Positions 36,026 through 46,022 of a DNA stretch of 64,000 nucleotides are shown piece by piece. The position numbers and the translations under genes were made by a program. The notes beneath the pieces are model-generated. The model was not told where the DNA came from. It ran no database searches and was given only the letters and a program-made list of their open reading frames with translations. The stretch's first letter is position 1. Every line of letters begins with the position of its first letter. Origin of the DNA: Methylorubrum sp. B1-46 (GTDB taxonomy: Bacteria > Pseudomonadota > Alphaproteobacteria > Rhizobiales > Beijerinckiaceae); the NCBI RefSeq assembly GCF_021117295.1, contig NZ_CP088247.1, positions 2,681,001 to 2,745,000 on the forward strand. The letters are read 5' to 3'.

Positions 36026-36199
36026 ATGCGTCTTCGAACCTGTCTGCTGCTGGCCGTCGCGTCCGCGGGTCTTGGGCTCTGCTTGCGCCTCGTCGTGCCG
36101 GTGACGCCGGTCGATGCGTCGTTTCGCGACGTGATGCGCCTCTATCAGTCGCAGGGCGCGCCGGGGCACAGCAACATGCCGGAAACGTCGACGCCGTAG
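36026..36199 (+). CDS. 57-residue secreted or membrane-anchored protein, unknown
   Basis: A short frame starting MRLRTCLLLAVASAGLGLCL, a plausible signal peptide or membrane anchor, followed by a 35-residue tail that contains FRDVMRLYQSQGAPGHSN. It is bounded by a terminator upstream and another just downstream, which supports an independent transcript. No family recognised. The lack of a strong ribosome-binding site lowers confidence. Confidence 0.5.
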   Translation: MRLRTCLLLAVASAGLGLCLRLVVPVTPVDASFRDVMRLYQSQGAPGHSNMPETSTP

Positions 36200-36215
36200 G
36201 AACACCGCATTATCG

Positions 36216-36252
36216 GGCCAGCCTTGTCGGCCGTATCAAGGCGGGCCTTTTC
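36216..36252 (+). terminator. Rho-independent terminator after the 57-codon gene
   Basis: GGCCAGCCTTG (36216-36226) pairs with CAAGGCGGGCC (36237-36247), one mismatch, followed by TTTTC. It lies 17 bases after the small gene's stop. Confidence 0.7.
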
Positions 36253-36394
36253 TTGCGCTGCGGTATCGACAGGACCGGACTTTCGGCCGAGTGACGCGCT
36301 CGCGGCATCGTCCCGAAAGACGGCGCCCCATCAAAGATCTAGCGGACCGGCCCGCTTTCGACGGCCGTGGACGACATCGACGAGTGTGTGAGGG

Positions 36395-37783
36395 ATGAAC
36401 GAGAGTTCGCCGATACGCAGGGAGACCGCCCGCGAGTACAGAACCGCGGATCCGGTGCCGACCGCGCCGGTCCGCCGACGCACGACGTTCGGCCGCTGGA
36501 TGCTCGCGCTGCTGATCCTCGGCGGCGTGGGCGCGGTGGCCCATCGCACCTACGACGCCCGGCAGAAGCCGGCCGGGGAGACGGCGCAGGCGCCGGGACC
36601 CGGCGGTCACGGCCGCGGCGGCCGGCCGGGCGAGATGAAACAGGCGGTCGGCGTCGCGCCGATCGTCAGCGGCGACATGCCGGTGGTGCTCCAGGGCCTC
36701 GGCACCGTGACGCCGCTCGCCACCGTCTCGATCCGCTCGCAGATCAGCGGCTACCTCACCAAGATCGGCTTTCGCGAGGGCCAGATGGTCAAGGAGGGCG
36801 ATTTCCTGGCCCAGATCGACCCGCGGCCCTACGAGGCGCTGCTCGCCCAGTATCAGGGTCAGCTCGCCCGCGATCAGGCGCTCCTGCAGAATTCGAAGCT
36901 CGACCTCCAGCGCTACCAGACCCTGAACCGTCAGGATTCGATCTCGAAGCAGAACGTCGACACCCAGGCCGCCCTGGTGAAGCAGAACGAGGGAACGGTC
37001 GCGGCCGATCAGGCGCTGGTCGATCAGCAGAAGCTGAACCTCACCTACGCCCGGATCGTCGCGCCGGTGGAGGGTCGCGTGGGCCTGCGGCAGGTGGATC
37101 TCGGCAACTACATCACCGCCGGCTCGACCAACATCGTCGTGGTCACGCAACTGCGCCCGATCTCGGTGGTGTTCACGCTGCCGGAGGATGACGTGGCGCG
37201 GGTGATGCGCCGGGTGCGCGAGGGGGCCAAGCTCACCGTGCGCGCCTATGACCGCAGCGATCAGCACGAGATCGCCACCGGCCGACTCGACACGGTGGAC
37301 AACCAGATCGACACCACGACCGGAACGGTGAAACTCCGGGCGATGTTCGAGAACGAGGACGAGGCCCTGTTCCCGAATCAGTTCGTCAACGCGCGCCTCA
37401 CCGTCGAGACGATCCGCAGCGCAGCCCTGGTGCCCAATGCCGCGATCCTGCGCGGCACGCCGGGCACCTACGTCTACCTGATGGACGGTGACGAGAAGGT
37501 CACGGTGCGCCCGATCAAGACCGGCGAGACCGATGGCGTGAACACGGTGGTGCTGTCCGGCCTTGCGCCGGGTGACCGCGTCGTCACCGATGGCACGGAC
37601 CGGCTGCGCGAGGGGGCGCCCGTGCGGGTCGTCGGCCACCAGACCGGCCCGCAGGCCGCCGGACCGGCCACGGGCGCGCCCGGCGCGACGCTTCCCTCGA
37701 CACCGGCGGCCGGTGCGCCGGCGCAGACGGGCTCCGGCGAGACAGCCCAGGAGCACCGGGGACGCCGGCGCCAGGCACAGTAA
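36395..37783 (+). CDS. mdtA: RND efflux periplasmic adaptor (MdtA-type)
   Basis: Membrane fusion protein that links an RND pump to an outer-membrane channel. It has 462 residues: an N-terminal membrane anchor (FGRWMLALLILGGVGAVAHR), a Gly/Pro linker, then the barrel-sandwich domain starting VAPIVSGDMPVVLQGLGTVT, an alpha-hairpin (YQGQLARDQALLQNSKLDLQ), and beta-barrel (YITAGSTNIVVVTQLRPISV). The C-terminus is Pro/Ala-rich. A GAGGG ribosome-binding site precedes the ATG. First gene of an adaptor-pump-pump-channel operon matching E. coli mdtABC plus a channel. Confidence 0.93.
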   Translation: MNESSPIRRETAREYRTADPVPTAPVRRRTTFGRWMLALLILGGVGAVAHRTYDARQKPAGETAQAPGPGGHGRGGRPGEMKQAVGVAPIVSGDMPVVLQGLGTVTPLATVSIRSQISGYLTKIGFREGQMVKEGDFLAQIDPRPYEALLAQYQGQLARDQALLQNSKLDLQRYQTLNRQDSISKQNVDTQAALVKQNEGTVAADQALVDQQKLNLTYARIVAPVEGRVGLRQVDLGNYITAGSTNIVVVTQLRPISVVFTLPEDDVARVMRRVREGAKLTVRAYDRSDQHEIATGRLDTVDNQIDTTTGTVKLRAMFENEDEALFPNQFVNARLTVETIRSAALVPNAAILRGTPGTYVYLMDGDEKVTVRPIKTGETDGVNTVVLSGLAPGDRVVTDGTDRLREGAPVRVVGHQTGPQAAGPATGAPGATLPSTPAAGAPAQTGSGETAQEHRGRRRQAQ

Positions 37784-37795
37784 CCGGATGCGGCC

Positions 37796-40700
37796 ATGAA
37801 CCCGTCCCGCATCTTCATCCTGCGGCCCGTCGCAACGACCCTGTCGATGCTGGCGATTCTGATCGTCGGCGCGGTCTCGTACCTGAATCTGCCGGTCTCG
37901 GCCCTGCCCGCCGTCGATTACCCGACGATCCAGGTCCAGACCTTTTATCCGGGGGCCAGCCCTGAGGTGATGACTTCGGCCGTTACGGCGCCGCTGGAGC
38001 GGCAGTTCGGCCAGATGACCAACCTCAACCAGATGTCCTCGCAGAGTTCGGCGGGAGCGTCGGTCATCACGCTCCAGTTCAACCTCGACATCCCCCTCGA
38101 CATCGCCGAGCAGTCGGTCCAGGCGGCGATCAACGCGGCCGGCAACCTGCTGCCGACCGACCTTCCGGCCCCGCCGATCTACGCCAAGGTCAACCCGGCC
38201 GACGCGCCGGTGCTGACACTGGCGCTGACCTCCAAGACAGTGCCGCTGACGCAGGTGCGCGATCTCGCCGAAACGCGGCTCGCCCAGAAGATCAGCCAGA
38301 TCGCGGGTGTCGGCCTCGTCAGCATGGGCGGCGGCCAGCGGCTGGCGGTGCGGGTGCGTTTCAACGCGCTGGCGATGGCCGCCTACGGCCTCAACATCGA
38401 CGACCTGCGCACGACGATCGCCAACCTCAACGTCAACACGCCCAAGGGCAACATCGACGGGCCGACCCAGTCCTACGCGATCAACGCCAACGATCAGGTC
38501 CGCGACCCGGCGGTCTATGCCAGCGCCATCATCGCCTACCGCAACGGCGCGCCCGTGCGGTTGACCGATGTCGCCGAGGTGGTCGAGGGGCCCGAGAACA
38601 CACGGCTCGGCGCCTGGGCCGACCGCACCCCCGCGGTCATCCTCAACATCCAGCGCCAGCCCGGCGCCAACGTCATCGACACGGTGGACCGCATCAAGCG
38701 GCTGCTGCCGCAGCTCGAAGCGACGATGCCGGCTTCGGTCTCCATCGCCACGCTGACCGACCGCACCACGACGATCCGCGCCTCGGTGCACGACGTGCAG
38801 TTCGAGCTGATGCTCGCCATCGCCCTCGTCGTGATGGTGATCTTCCTGTTCCTGCGCAGCTTTTCCGCCACGCTGATCCCGAGCCTGTCGGTCCCGCTCT
38901 CGCTGATCGGCGCGCTCGCCGCGATGGATGCCTGGGGCTTCTCCCTCGACAACCTCTCCCTGATGGCGCTCACCATCGCCACCGGCTTCGTGGTGGATGA
39001 CGCCATCGTGGTGATCGAGAACATCGCCCGCCACGTGGAGGAGGGCGACGATCCCTTCGAGGCGGCGCTGAAGGGCTCCCGCGAGATCGGCTTCACCATC
39101 ATCTCGCTCACCGTCTCGTTGATCGCGGTGCTGATTCCGCTGCTCTTCATGGCCGACGTGGTCGGAAGGCTGTTCCGCGAGTTTGCCATCACCCTCTCGG
39201 CCACCATCGTGATCTCGGCCGTGGTCTCGCTGACGCTCGTGCCCATGATGTGCGCGCGGCTGCTGAAGCCCGTCGCCCACGGCGCCGACACGCCCGCCAC
39301 CCGGCGCGAGGGCTCGATCGCTCGCATGGGCCGGCGGCTGAACGACGGGGTCATCACGCTCTACGGCAGGGCCCTGCGCGTCGTGCTCGCCCATCAGGGG
39401 CTGACGCTCATCGTCACCCTCGGCACCGTGGCGCTCACCGCCTGGCTCTTCGTGGTGATCCCCAAGGGCTTCTTCCCCGTGCAGGACACGGGCGTGATCC
39501 AGGGCATCTCCCAGGCCGATCAGAGCGTCTCCTACGAGGCCATGGCCGAGCGGCAGCAGGCGCTCGCCGACGTGGTGCTGAAGGATCCGGACGTCGCCAG
39601 CCTCTCCTCCTTCATCGGGGTCGACGGGCAGAACGTGACGCTCAATTCGGGCCGCTTCCTCATCAACCTGAAGCCGCGGGAGGCGCGCGGCGCGGATGCG
39701 AGCACGATCATCCGCCGCCTCAACGCGGCGACCGCTGCCGTGCCCGGTGTGCGGCTCTACATGCAGCCCGTGCAGGACCTTACGATCGACACCGCCGTCT
39801 CGGCAACGCAGTACCAAGTCATCCTCGAGAACCCGAACCTCGGCGATTTCGAGACCTGGGTGCCGCGCTACGTCGAGGCCCTGCGCCGCTCGCCGCTGCT
39901 CGCCGACGTGACCAGCGACTACCAGGGCAACGGGCTGGCGGCCTACGTCACCATCGACCGGCCGACCGCCGGCCGCTACGGCATCACGCCGGCCACGATC
40001 GACAACGTGCTCTACGACGCCTTCGGCCAGCGCATCGTCTCGACCATCTTCACCCAGTCGAGCCAGTATCGGGTCATCCTCGAGGCGGACCCGAAGCTGC
40101 ACACCTCGCTCGCCTCCCTCGAGAACCTCTACCTGCCATCCTCCACCGCGCCCTCCGGGCAGGTGCCGCTCTCGGCGGTGGCGAAGATCGAAGAGCGGCG
40201 CGCGCCGCTGCTGATCGGCCATCTCGGCCAGTTCCCGGCCACCACCGTCTCGTTCAACCTCGCGCCGGGCGTCGCCCTGGGGCAGGCGGTGGACGCGCTG
40301 GAGGCCGCGCGCAAGGAGATCGATCTTCCGGCGAGCTTCAACGTGGTGCCGCAAGGCTCGGTGATCGCCTTCCAGACGGCTTTGTCCAACGAGTTGTTCC
40401 TCGTCTGCGCGGCGATCATCACCGTCTACATCGTGCTCGGCGTCCTCTACGAGAGCTTCATCCACCCCATCACCATCCTCTCGACGCTGCCCTCGGCCGG
40501 CATCGGCGCCTTGCTCGGTCTGATGTGGTTCGGGCTGTCCCTCGACATCATCGCGATCATCGGCATCGTGCTCCTGATCGGCATCGTGAAGAAGAATGCG
40601 ATCATGATGATCGACTTCGCGCTGCAGGCCGAGCGCGAGGAGGGCAAGACCCCGCGTGACGCGATCTACGAGGCCTGCCTGCTGCGCTTCCGCCCGATCC

Positions 40701-40933
40701 TGATGACGACGCTCGCCGCCCTGTTCGCGGCGGTGCCGATGATCGTCGGCTCCGGCGTCGGCTCGGAGCTGCGCCAGCCGCTCGGCATCGTCATCGCCGG
40801 CGGCCTCATCGTCAGCCAGGTGCTGACGCTGTTCACGACGCCCGTCATCTACCTCGCCTTCGACCGGCTGGAGCGGCGGATCACGCGGCGGCGGGAGCGG
40901 GACGGGCTGGCGCCGGGCGGGGCCGCGCCTTGA
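37796..40933 (+). CDS. mdtB: RND efflux pump permease (MdtB-type)
   Basis: Proton-driven inner-membrane pump of the AcrB/MdtB family, 1045 residues, the usual size, with twelve helices and two large periplasmic loops. The start [19 protein letters not shown] is typical. The proton-relay helix 4 is [19 protein letters not shown] (two Asp), and the duplicated C-terminal half contains [20 protein letters not shown] and [15 protein letters not shown]. The stop overlaps the next gene's start. MdtB and MdtC work as a B2C heterotrimer in E. coli; substrates there include bile salts, novobiocin and zinc-related stress compounds, but are unproven here. Confidence 0.94.
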   Translation: MNPSRIFILRPVATTLSMLAILIVGAVSYLNLPVSALPAVDYPTIQVQTFYPGASPEVMTSAVTAPLERQFGQMTNLNQMSSQSSAGASVITLQFNLDIPLDIAEQSVQAAINAAGNLLPTDLPAPPIYAKVNPADAPVLTLALTSKTVPLTQVRDLAETRLAQKISQIAGVGLVSMGGGQRLAVRVRFNALAMAAYGLNIDDLRTTIANLNVNTPKGNIDGPTQSYAINANDQVRDPAVYASAIIAYRNGAPVRLTDVAEVVEGPENTRLGAWADRTPAVILNIQRQPGANVIDTVDRIKRLLPQLEATMPASVSIATLTDRTTTIRASVHDVQFELMLAIALVVMVIFLFLRSFSATLIPSLSVPLSLIGALAAMDAWGFSLDNLSLMALTIATGFVVDDAIVVIENIARHVEEGDDPFEAALKGSREIGFTIISLTVSLIAVLIPLLFMADVVGRLFREFAITLSATIVISAVVSLTLVPMMCARLLKPVAHGADTPATRREGSIARMGRRLNDGVITLYGRALRVVLAHQGLTLIVTLGTVALTAWLFVVIPKGFFPVQDTGVIQGISQADQSVSYEAMAERQQALADVVLKDPDVASLSSFIGVDGQNVTLNSGRFLINLKPREARGADASTIIRRLNAATAAVPGVRLYMQPVQDLTIDTAVSATQYQVILENPNLGDFETWVPRYVEALRRSPLLADVTSDYQGNGLAAYVTIDRPTAGRYGITPATIDNVLYDAFGQRIVSTIFTQSSQYRVILEADPKLHTSLASLENLYLPSSTAPSGQVPLSAVAKIEERRAPLLIGHLGQFPATTVSFNLAPGVALGQAVDALEAARKEIDLPASFNVVPQGSVIAFQTALSNELFLVCAAIITVYIVLGVLYESFIHPITILSTLPSAGIGALLGLMWFGLSLDIIAIIGIVLLIGIVKKNAIMMIDFALQAEREEGKTPRDAIYEACLLRFRPILMTTLAALFAAVPMIVGSGVGSELRQPLGIVIAGGLIVSQVLTLFTTPVIYLAFDRLERRITRRRERDGLAPGGAAP

Positions 40934-43900
40934 ACCTCTCCGAACCCTTCATCCGCCGCCCGGTCGCGACGACGCTTCTCACCATCGGCCTGATGCTGGC
41001 CGGTCTGTTCGCCTATGTGCGGCTGCCGGTGGCGCCGCTGCCGCAGGTCGATTTTCCGGTCATCCTCGTCCAGGCGCAGATGGCCGGCGCCTCGCCGGAG
41101 ACCATGGCGACGACGGTGGCCGCGCCGCTGGAGCGACGGCTCGGGGCCATTGCCGACGTCAACGAGATGACATCCACGAGTTCCACCGGCACGGTGCGGA
41201 TCGTCCTGCTGTTCGGCCTCAACCGGGACATCGACGGCGCCGCCCGCGACGTGCAGGCGGCGATCAACGCTGCGCGTGCCGACCTGCCGACGGCGCTCCG
41301 CACCAACCCGACCTACCGCAAGTTCAATCCGGCCGATTCGCCGATCCTGATCCTCGGGCTGACCTCGGACACGCTGACGCCGGGCCAGCTCTACGATTCC
41401 GCCGCGACCATCGTGCAGCAGCGGATGAGTCAGATCGAGGGTGTCGGCAACGTCGATATCGGCGGCTCGTCGTTGCCGGCGGTGCGGGTCGAGCTCGATC
41501 CGACTGCCCTGTTCCACTACGGCATCGGCTTGGAAGGCATCCGCGCGGGGTTGGCCTCGGCCAACGCCAACTCGCCCAAGGGCGATATCGTCGCGGGCGA
41601 CCGCCGCTACCAGCTCTACGCCAACGACCAGGGCCGGCAGGCCTCCGACTACCGCGATATCGTCGTGGCCTACCGCAACGGCGCCGCGGTGCGGCTGGCC
41701 GATGTCGGCGAGGTGGTCGACTCGGTCGAGGACAAGCGCAATCTCGGCCTCGTCGACGGCAAGCCGGGCGTGATCCTGTTCATCTACAAGCAGCCGGGCT
41801 CCAACGTCGTCGAGACGGTGGAGCGGGTGCGCGCGGCGATCCCGCAGGTGAAGGCGGCGCTGCCCGGCGACATCGACCTCGACATCTCCGGCGACCGCTC
41901 GGCCACGATCCGCGCGTCGCTGGCGAGCACCGAGGAGACGCTGATCATCGCGGTGATCCTCGTCATCTTCGTAACCTTCATCTTCCTGCGCTCGTGGCGG
42001 GCGACGCTGATCCCGGCGGTGGCGGTGCCGATCTCGATCATCGGCACCTTCGCGGCGATGTGGATGCTCGGTTACTCCCTCGACATCCTCTCGCTGATGG
42101 CGCTCATCATCGCGACCGGCTTCGTCGTCGACGACGCCATCGTCGTGCTCGAAAACATCCAGCGCCATATCGAGGCGGGCAAGCCGCGGGTCGAGGCGGC
42201 GCTGATCGGCGCCCGCGAGGTCGGCTTCACCGTCGTCTCGATGAGCCTGTCGCTGATTGCCGTGTTCCTGCCGATCCTCTTGATGGGTGGCATCGTCGGT
42301 CGGCTCTTCCGGGAATTCGCGGTCACGCTGTCGATCGCGATCCTCGTCTCGCTGGTGCTCTCGCTGACGACGACGCCGATGATGTGCGCCCTGCTGCTCA
42401 AGCCCGAGGCGCAGGCGCATGCGGGCAAGCGCCCCAATTTCCTGCTGCGGATGCTTGAGGGCGGCTTCGACGCGCTGCTGCGCGGCTACGAGCGCAGCTT
42501 GCGGTTCGCACTCCGGCATCGCCGCCTGACGGCCCTCAGCGTGTTCGCCGCGATCGGGCTGACGGTCTACGGCTACATCATCGTGCCGAAGGGGTTCTTC
42601 CCCGATCAGGATACCGGCCAGCTCATGGGCGGTATCCAGGCCGACCAGCGCATCTCGTTCCAGTCGATGAAGGACAAGCTGGAACGGGCGAGCGCCATCG
42701 TGCAGGCGGACCCGGCGGTGGAGAGCATCGTCGGCTTCACCGGCGGGCGCGGCACAAATTCTGCCAACGTCTTCGTCGGGTTGAAACCCTTAGGACAGCG
42801 CGATTCGATCGAGAAGGTAATGGCGCGGCTTCGGCCCAAGCTCGCCCAGGTCGCGGGTGCGCGCCTGTACCTGTTCCCGCGCCAGGATCTCAGGATGGGT
42901 GGGCGCCAGAGCTTCGCCCAGTACCAGTACACGCTCCAGGGCGACACCGCGGCCGAACTCTACGCCGCCTCGCCTAAGCTCCTGCAGGCCCTTCAGAAGC
43001 GCACCGACATCTTTGCCGACGTAACCTCCGATCAGCAGGAGGGCGGGCTGGAGAGCCGGCTCGTCATCGATCGGGCGACCGCCTTCCGGTACGGCATCAC
43101 GCCGGACCAGATCGACAATACGCTCTACGACGCCTTCGGCCAGCGGCAGGTCTCGACGATCTACAATCCGCTCAACCAGTACCACGTCGTGATGGAGATC
43201 GCGCCGCGATACCTTCAGAACCCGGAGGTGCTGAAGACGATCTATGTCTCGACCACGGGCGGACGGGCGCGGGGCTCGGCCACCACCAACGCGGTCGCCG
43301 GCACGGTCTCGGGCGGCGGAACCACGACGCCCTCGCAAGCCTCGACGTCGGGCACCTCCACCACCGATACGGCCGCAGCCATCGCCGCCGACTCGGCGCG
43401 CAACGCCGCGGGCAACGCCATCGCCGCGAGCCGGGGCAGCGCGTCGTCGAGTGCGCCGGTGTCGAGCGCCAAGGAGACGATGGTCCCGCTCTCGGCCTTC
43501 GCCCGTTTCGAGACCGGCAACGCCCCGGTCCAGGTGGCCCATCAGGGCCTGTTCGTGGCGACAACGATCTCGTTCAACCTCGTGCCGGGCAAGAGCCTGG
43601 GCGAGGCGACCGCCGTCATCAACCAGACCATGCTCGATCTGCAATTGCCGCAGACCATCCACGGCGAGTTCGCGGGCGCGGCCAAGAGCTATCAGGATTC
43701 GGCCTCGCGCCAGCCGCTGCTGATCCTGGCGGCTTTGCTCGCCGTCTACGCCGTGCTCGGCATCCTCTACGAGAGCTACATCCACCCGCTGACGATCCTC
43801 TCGACGCTGCCCTCGGCCGGCATCGGCGCCATCGTCGCGCTGCTCACCACCGGCACCGAGTTCACCATCATCGCCCTGATCGCGGTGTTCCTGCTGATCG

Positions 43901-44244
43901 GCATCGTGAAGAAGAATGCGATTCTGATGATCGACTTCGCCATTGATGCGGAGCGGAAGCGCGGCCTCGCGCCGGGCGAGGCGATCTACGAGGCCTGCAT
44001 CCTGCGCTTCCGGCCGATCATGATGACGACGCTCGCCGCCCTGCTCGGCGCGGCCCCGCTCATCATCGCCGGCGGCGAGGGCGCGGAGCTGCGCCGCCCG
44101 CTCGGGATCGCGATCGTCGGTGGACTCATCGTCAGCCAGATCCTGACCCTCTACACGACACCGGTCGTCTACCTGTATCTCGACCGTCTCCGGCTCTGGG
44201 CGAAGCGTCGCCGGGGCGGACCCGCGACGGTGCCGGCCGAGTGA
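40930..44244 (+). CDS. mdtC: RND efflux pump permease (MdtC-type) with low-complexity insert
   Basis: Second RND pump of the operon, 1104 residues, about 60-75 longer than its relatives. The first helix [20 protein letters not shown], the proton-relay segment [19 protein letters not shown] and [18 protein letters not shown] are canonical. The extra length is a Ser/Thr/Ala/Gly-rich stretch at residues about 779-850, in the second periplasmic loop, between YVSTTGG and [10 protein letters not shown]; MdtB at the same place has only a few residues. The TTG start overlaps the mdtB stop. Confidence in family is high. Confidence 0.94.
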   Translation: MNLSEPFIRRPVATTLLTIGLMLAGLFAYVRLPVAPLPQVDFPVILVQAQMAGASPETMATTVAAPLERRLGAIADVNEMTSTSSTGTVRIVLLFGLNRDIDGAARDVQAAINAARADLPTALRTNPTYRKFNPADSPILILGLTSDTLTPGQLYDSAATIVQQRMSQIEGVGNVDIGGSSLPAVRVELDPTALFHYGIGLEGIRAGLASANANSPKGDIVAGDRRYQLYANDQGRQASDYRDIVVAYRNGAAVRLADVGEVVDSVEDKRNLGLVDGKPGVILFIYKQPGSNVVETVERVRAAIPQVKAALPGDIDLDISGDRSATIRASLASTEETLIIAVILVIFVTFIFLRSWRATLIPAVAVPISIIGTFAAMWMLGYSLDILSLMALIIATGFVVDDAIVVLENIQRHIEAGKPRVEAALIGAREVGFTVVSMSLSLIAVFLPILLMGGIVGRLFREFAVTLSIAILVSLVLSLTTTPMMCALLLKPEAQAHAGKRPNFLLRMLEGGFDALLRGYERSLRFALRHRRLTALSVFAAIGLTVYGYIIVPKGFFPDQDTGQLMGGIQADQRISFQSMKDKLERASAIVQADPAVESIVGFTGGRGTNSANVFVGLKPLGQRDSIEKVMARLRPKLAQVAGARLYLFPRQDLRMGGRQSFAQYQYTLQGDTAAELYAASPKLLQALQKRTDIFADVTSDQQEGGLESRLVIDRATAFRYGITPDQIDNTLYDAFGQRQVSTIYNPLNQYHVVMEIAPRYLQNPEVLKTIYVSTTGGRARGSATTNAVAGTVSGGGTTTPSQASTSGTSTTDTAAAIAADSARNAAGNAIAASRGSASSSAPVSSAKETMVPLSAFARFETGNAPVQVAHQGLFVATTISFNLVPGKSLGEATAVINQTMLDLQLPQTIHGEFAGAAKSYQDSASRQPLLILAALLAVYAVLGILYESYIHPLTILSTLPSAGIGAIVALLTTGTEFTIIALIAVFLLIGIVKKNAILMIDFAIDAERKRGLAPGEAIYEACILRFRPIMMTTLAALLGAAPLIIAGGEGAELRRPLGIAIVGGLIVSQILTLYTTPVVYLYLDRLRLWAKRRRGGPATVPAE

Positions 44245-44257
44245 GGATGGTTGTTTC

Positions 44258-45805
44258 GTGATCCGTGACACGTGCGAAAGCCGCCCGCATCGAGCCGGGA
44301 GGGGAGGGATTGCAGCCCTGCTCCGACTTTCCGGCGTCGCCGTCCTTGCCGGGACCACCTCCGGCTGCCTCGTCGGCCCCGATTATTCGCGCCCATCCGT
44401 CGAGACGCCGCTGGCGTTCAAGCAGGGCGGGATGCGCGAGGACAGCCTCGCCTACGTCCAGGCGCAGAAGGGCTGGCGCCCGGCGGCACCGAACGACGCG
44501 GCCGAGCGCGGCGATTGGTGGCGGGCCTTCAACGATCCGACCCTCGACCGGCTGATCCGCTCGATCGACGTGGACAACCAGAACCTCCGCGCCCAGATCG
44601 CGGTCTACGATCAGGCCCGCGCCCTGGTGGCGCAGGCCCGCGCCGCCCTGTTCCCCACGGTGATCGGCGCGCCGAGCATCACCCGCTCGCGGGCGCTGGG
44701 GACGGAGCGCACGACGGTCTCGCTCCAGGGGCAGGCGAGTTGGGAGCTCGACCTGTTCGGCGGTATCCGGCGCCAGATCGAGAGCGATGTCGCCTCCGCC
44801 CAGGCCTCGGCCGCCGACCTCGCCCTGGTGCGCCTCAGCCTCCAGGCGGAGCTGGCCACCGCCTATCTTCAGCTCCGCTACCAGGACGCGCTCAAGCGGG
44901 TGCTTCAGGAGAACGTCGAGGGTTTCAAGCGCAGCCTGGCGATTGCCGAGAACCAATACAACGCCGGCGTCGCCGCCCGCTCCGACGTCATCACCGCGCA
45001 GACGCAGCTCCAGACCACCGAGGCCTCGCTGATCGCCGTCGATCTGCAGCGGGCCACCTTCGAGCACGCCGTGGCGATCCTCACCGGTCGCCCGCCCTCC
45101 GAGTTCAAGCTGCCGTTCTCGCCCCTGCCGGTGCGTCCCCCCTCGGTACCGGTCGGCATCCCCTCCGACCTCCTGGAGCGCCGGCCCGATATCGCCGGGG
45201 CCGAGCGGCTGGTGCAGGCGCAGAGCGAGCAGATCGGCGTAGCGGTCTCCGCCTTCTTCCCCACCGTCACGCTCTCGGCCGCGGGCGGTTTCTCGGGTGC
45301 GACGAGCAACGGCGTGTTTTCGGCGGCCAACCGCGTCTGGTCGATCGCCGCCAACGGCAGTCAGGTGTTCTTCGACGGCGGCGCCCGCGCCGCGGTGCTA
45401 CAGACGGCGCGGGCCGCCTACGAGGCGGCGGTGGCCAATTATCGCCAGACGGTGTTGACCGCCTTCGGCGAGGTCGAGAACGGGCTGGCTGGCGTGCGCA
45501 TCCTGGCGCGGCAGCAGGCGAAGCAGGACGAGGCGGTGGCCTCGGCCCGGCGCGCGGTCGAGATCGCGCTCAACGAGTACCGGGCCGGCACGCAGAACTA
45601 CACCACGGTCGTGACCGCCCAGGCCCTGCAGATCAACAACGAGATCACCGCGCTGCAGATCCGCCTCAACCGCTTCACCACCGCCGTGGCGCTGATCCGG
45701 TCGCTCGGCGGCGGCTGGGATGCCCGCTCGCTGCCGACCGGCGAGGAGCTGAAGAGCGCGCGCCTGCCCATCGACGGCGGATCGGCCGTCCGCACCGACG
45801 AGTAG
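44258..45805 (+). CDS. Outer-membrane efflux lipoprotein (NodT/OprM family)
   Basis: TolC-like outer-membrane channel partner of the pumps. The GTG at 44258 gives 515 residues with a lipoprotein signal ending TTSGC, followed by VGPDYSRPSVETPLAFK, the canonical NodT/OprM start. The two OEP repeats include AQARAALFPTVIGAPSITRS and YQDALKRVLQENVEGFKRSL in the first half and ERRPDIAGAERLVQAQSEQ in the second. It closes the mdtABC-type operon, 13 bases after mdtC. Confidence 0.93.
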   Translation: MIRDTCESRPHRAGRGGIAALLRLSGVAVLAGTTSGCLVGPDYSRPSVETPLAFKQGGMREDSLAYVQAQKGWRPAAPNDAAERGDWWRAFNDPTLDRLIRSIDVDNQNLRAQIAVYDQARALVAQARAALFPTVIGAPSITRSRALGTERTTVSLQGQASWELDLFGGIRRQIESDVASAQASAADLALVRLSLQAELATAYLQLRYQDALKRVLQENVEGFKRSLAIAENQYNAGVAARSDVITAQTQLQTTEASLIAVDLQRATFEHAVAILTGRPPSEFKLPFSPLPVRPPSVPVGIPSDLLERRPDIAGAERLVQAQSEQIGVAVSAFFPTVTLSAAGGFSGATSNGVFSAANRVWSIAANGSQVFFDGGARAAVLQTARAAYEAAVANYRQTVLTAFGEVENGLAGVRILARQQAKQDEAVASARRAVEIALNEYRAGTQNYTTVVTAQALQINNEITALQIRLNRFTTAVALIRSLGGGWDARSLPTGEELKSARLPIDGGSAVRTDE

Positions 45806-45825
45806 GGGCCATCCCGGCGGCGAGA

Positions 45826-45871
45826 GCATCGTCCCGAAAGGTGGCCACCGGCTTTCGGAAAAAGACGATGC
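45826..45871. repeat. Dispersed palindrome (GCATCGTCCCGAAAG type)
   Basis: GCATCGTC pairs with GACGATGC and, inside, CCGAAAG with CTTTCGG, making a long hairpin. The left arm of 15 bases recurs exactly at 36305-36319, without its right arm. The sequence style is common in Rhizobiales and Methylobacterium intergenic regions. Confidence 0.65.
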
Positions 45872-45886
45872 AAAACCAACGAACTC

Positions 45887-45923
45887 GAGCATCGTCTTGG
45901 ATCCGATATCCAGGACGATGCTC
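45887..45923. repeat. Second palindrome next to the dispersed repeat
   Basis: GAGCATCGTC (45887-45896) pairs with GACGATGCTC (45914-45923), with inner TGGAT and ATCCA also pairing. It shares the ATCGTC core with the preceding palindrome, so the two may be one composite element. It lies after the efflux operon and may act as its terminator. Confidence 0.6.
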
Positions 45924-45943
45924 TGGAGCAGGGCAGCCCGGCC

Positions 45944-45968
45944 GGAACACCGGGCACGGGATGCTGTT
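45944..45968 (+). promoter_or_regulatory. Possible EcfG-type promoter of zwf
   Basis: GGAAC (45944-45948), 16 bases, TGTT (45965-45968), which differs from GGAAC-N16-CGTT only at the first, least conserved base of the -10 element. Expected transcription would begin about 48 bases before zwf. Confidence 0.35.
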
Positions 45969-46022
45969 GAAACGGGGATCTCAGCGGTCGGTCCCTCGCC
46001 GGCCGGCAGCCCCGGATGATCG

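Larger units (their letters stand above)
35597..36394. other. 800-base region with small ORFs and terminators
   Basis: This gap precedes the efflux operon. It contains, left to right: an upstream region for the divergent aminotransferase; a short open frame with a strong ribosome-binding site (35825-35887); inverted repeat GGACCGGCC/GGCCGGTCC (35869-35877 with 35922-35930); a terminator (35944-35975); a 57-codon gene (36026-36199); a second terminator (36216-36252); and a 15-base match (36305-36319) to the repeat at 45826. Confidence 0.6.

Noticed and set aside
36236..40465. A 1409-codon open frame on the minus strand.
   Set aside because: It lies opposite mdtA and mdtB, whose proteins match well-known families over their whole length. 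The minus-strand product is Arg/His/Asp/Gly-rich and repetitive with no domain, which is typical of antisense frames in high-GC DNA.
40849..44358. Long minus-strand frames opposite the second RND pump.
   Set aside because: Same reason: compositional artefact opposite a conserved gene.
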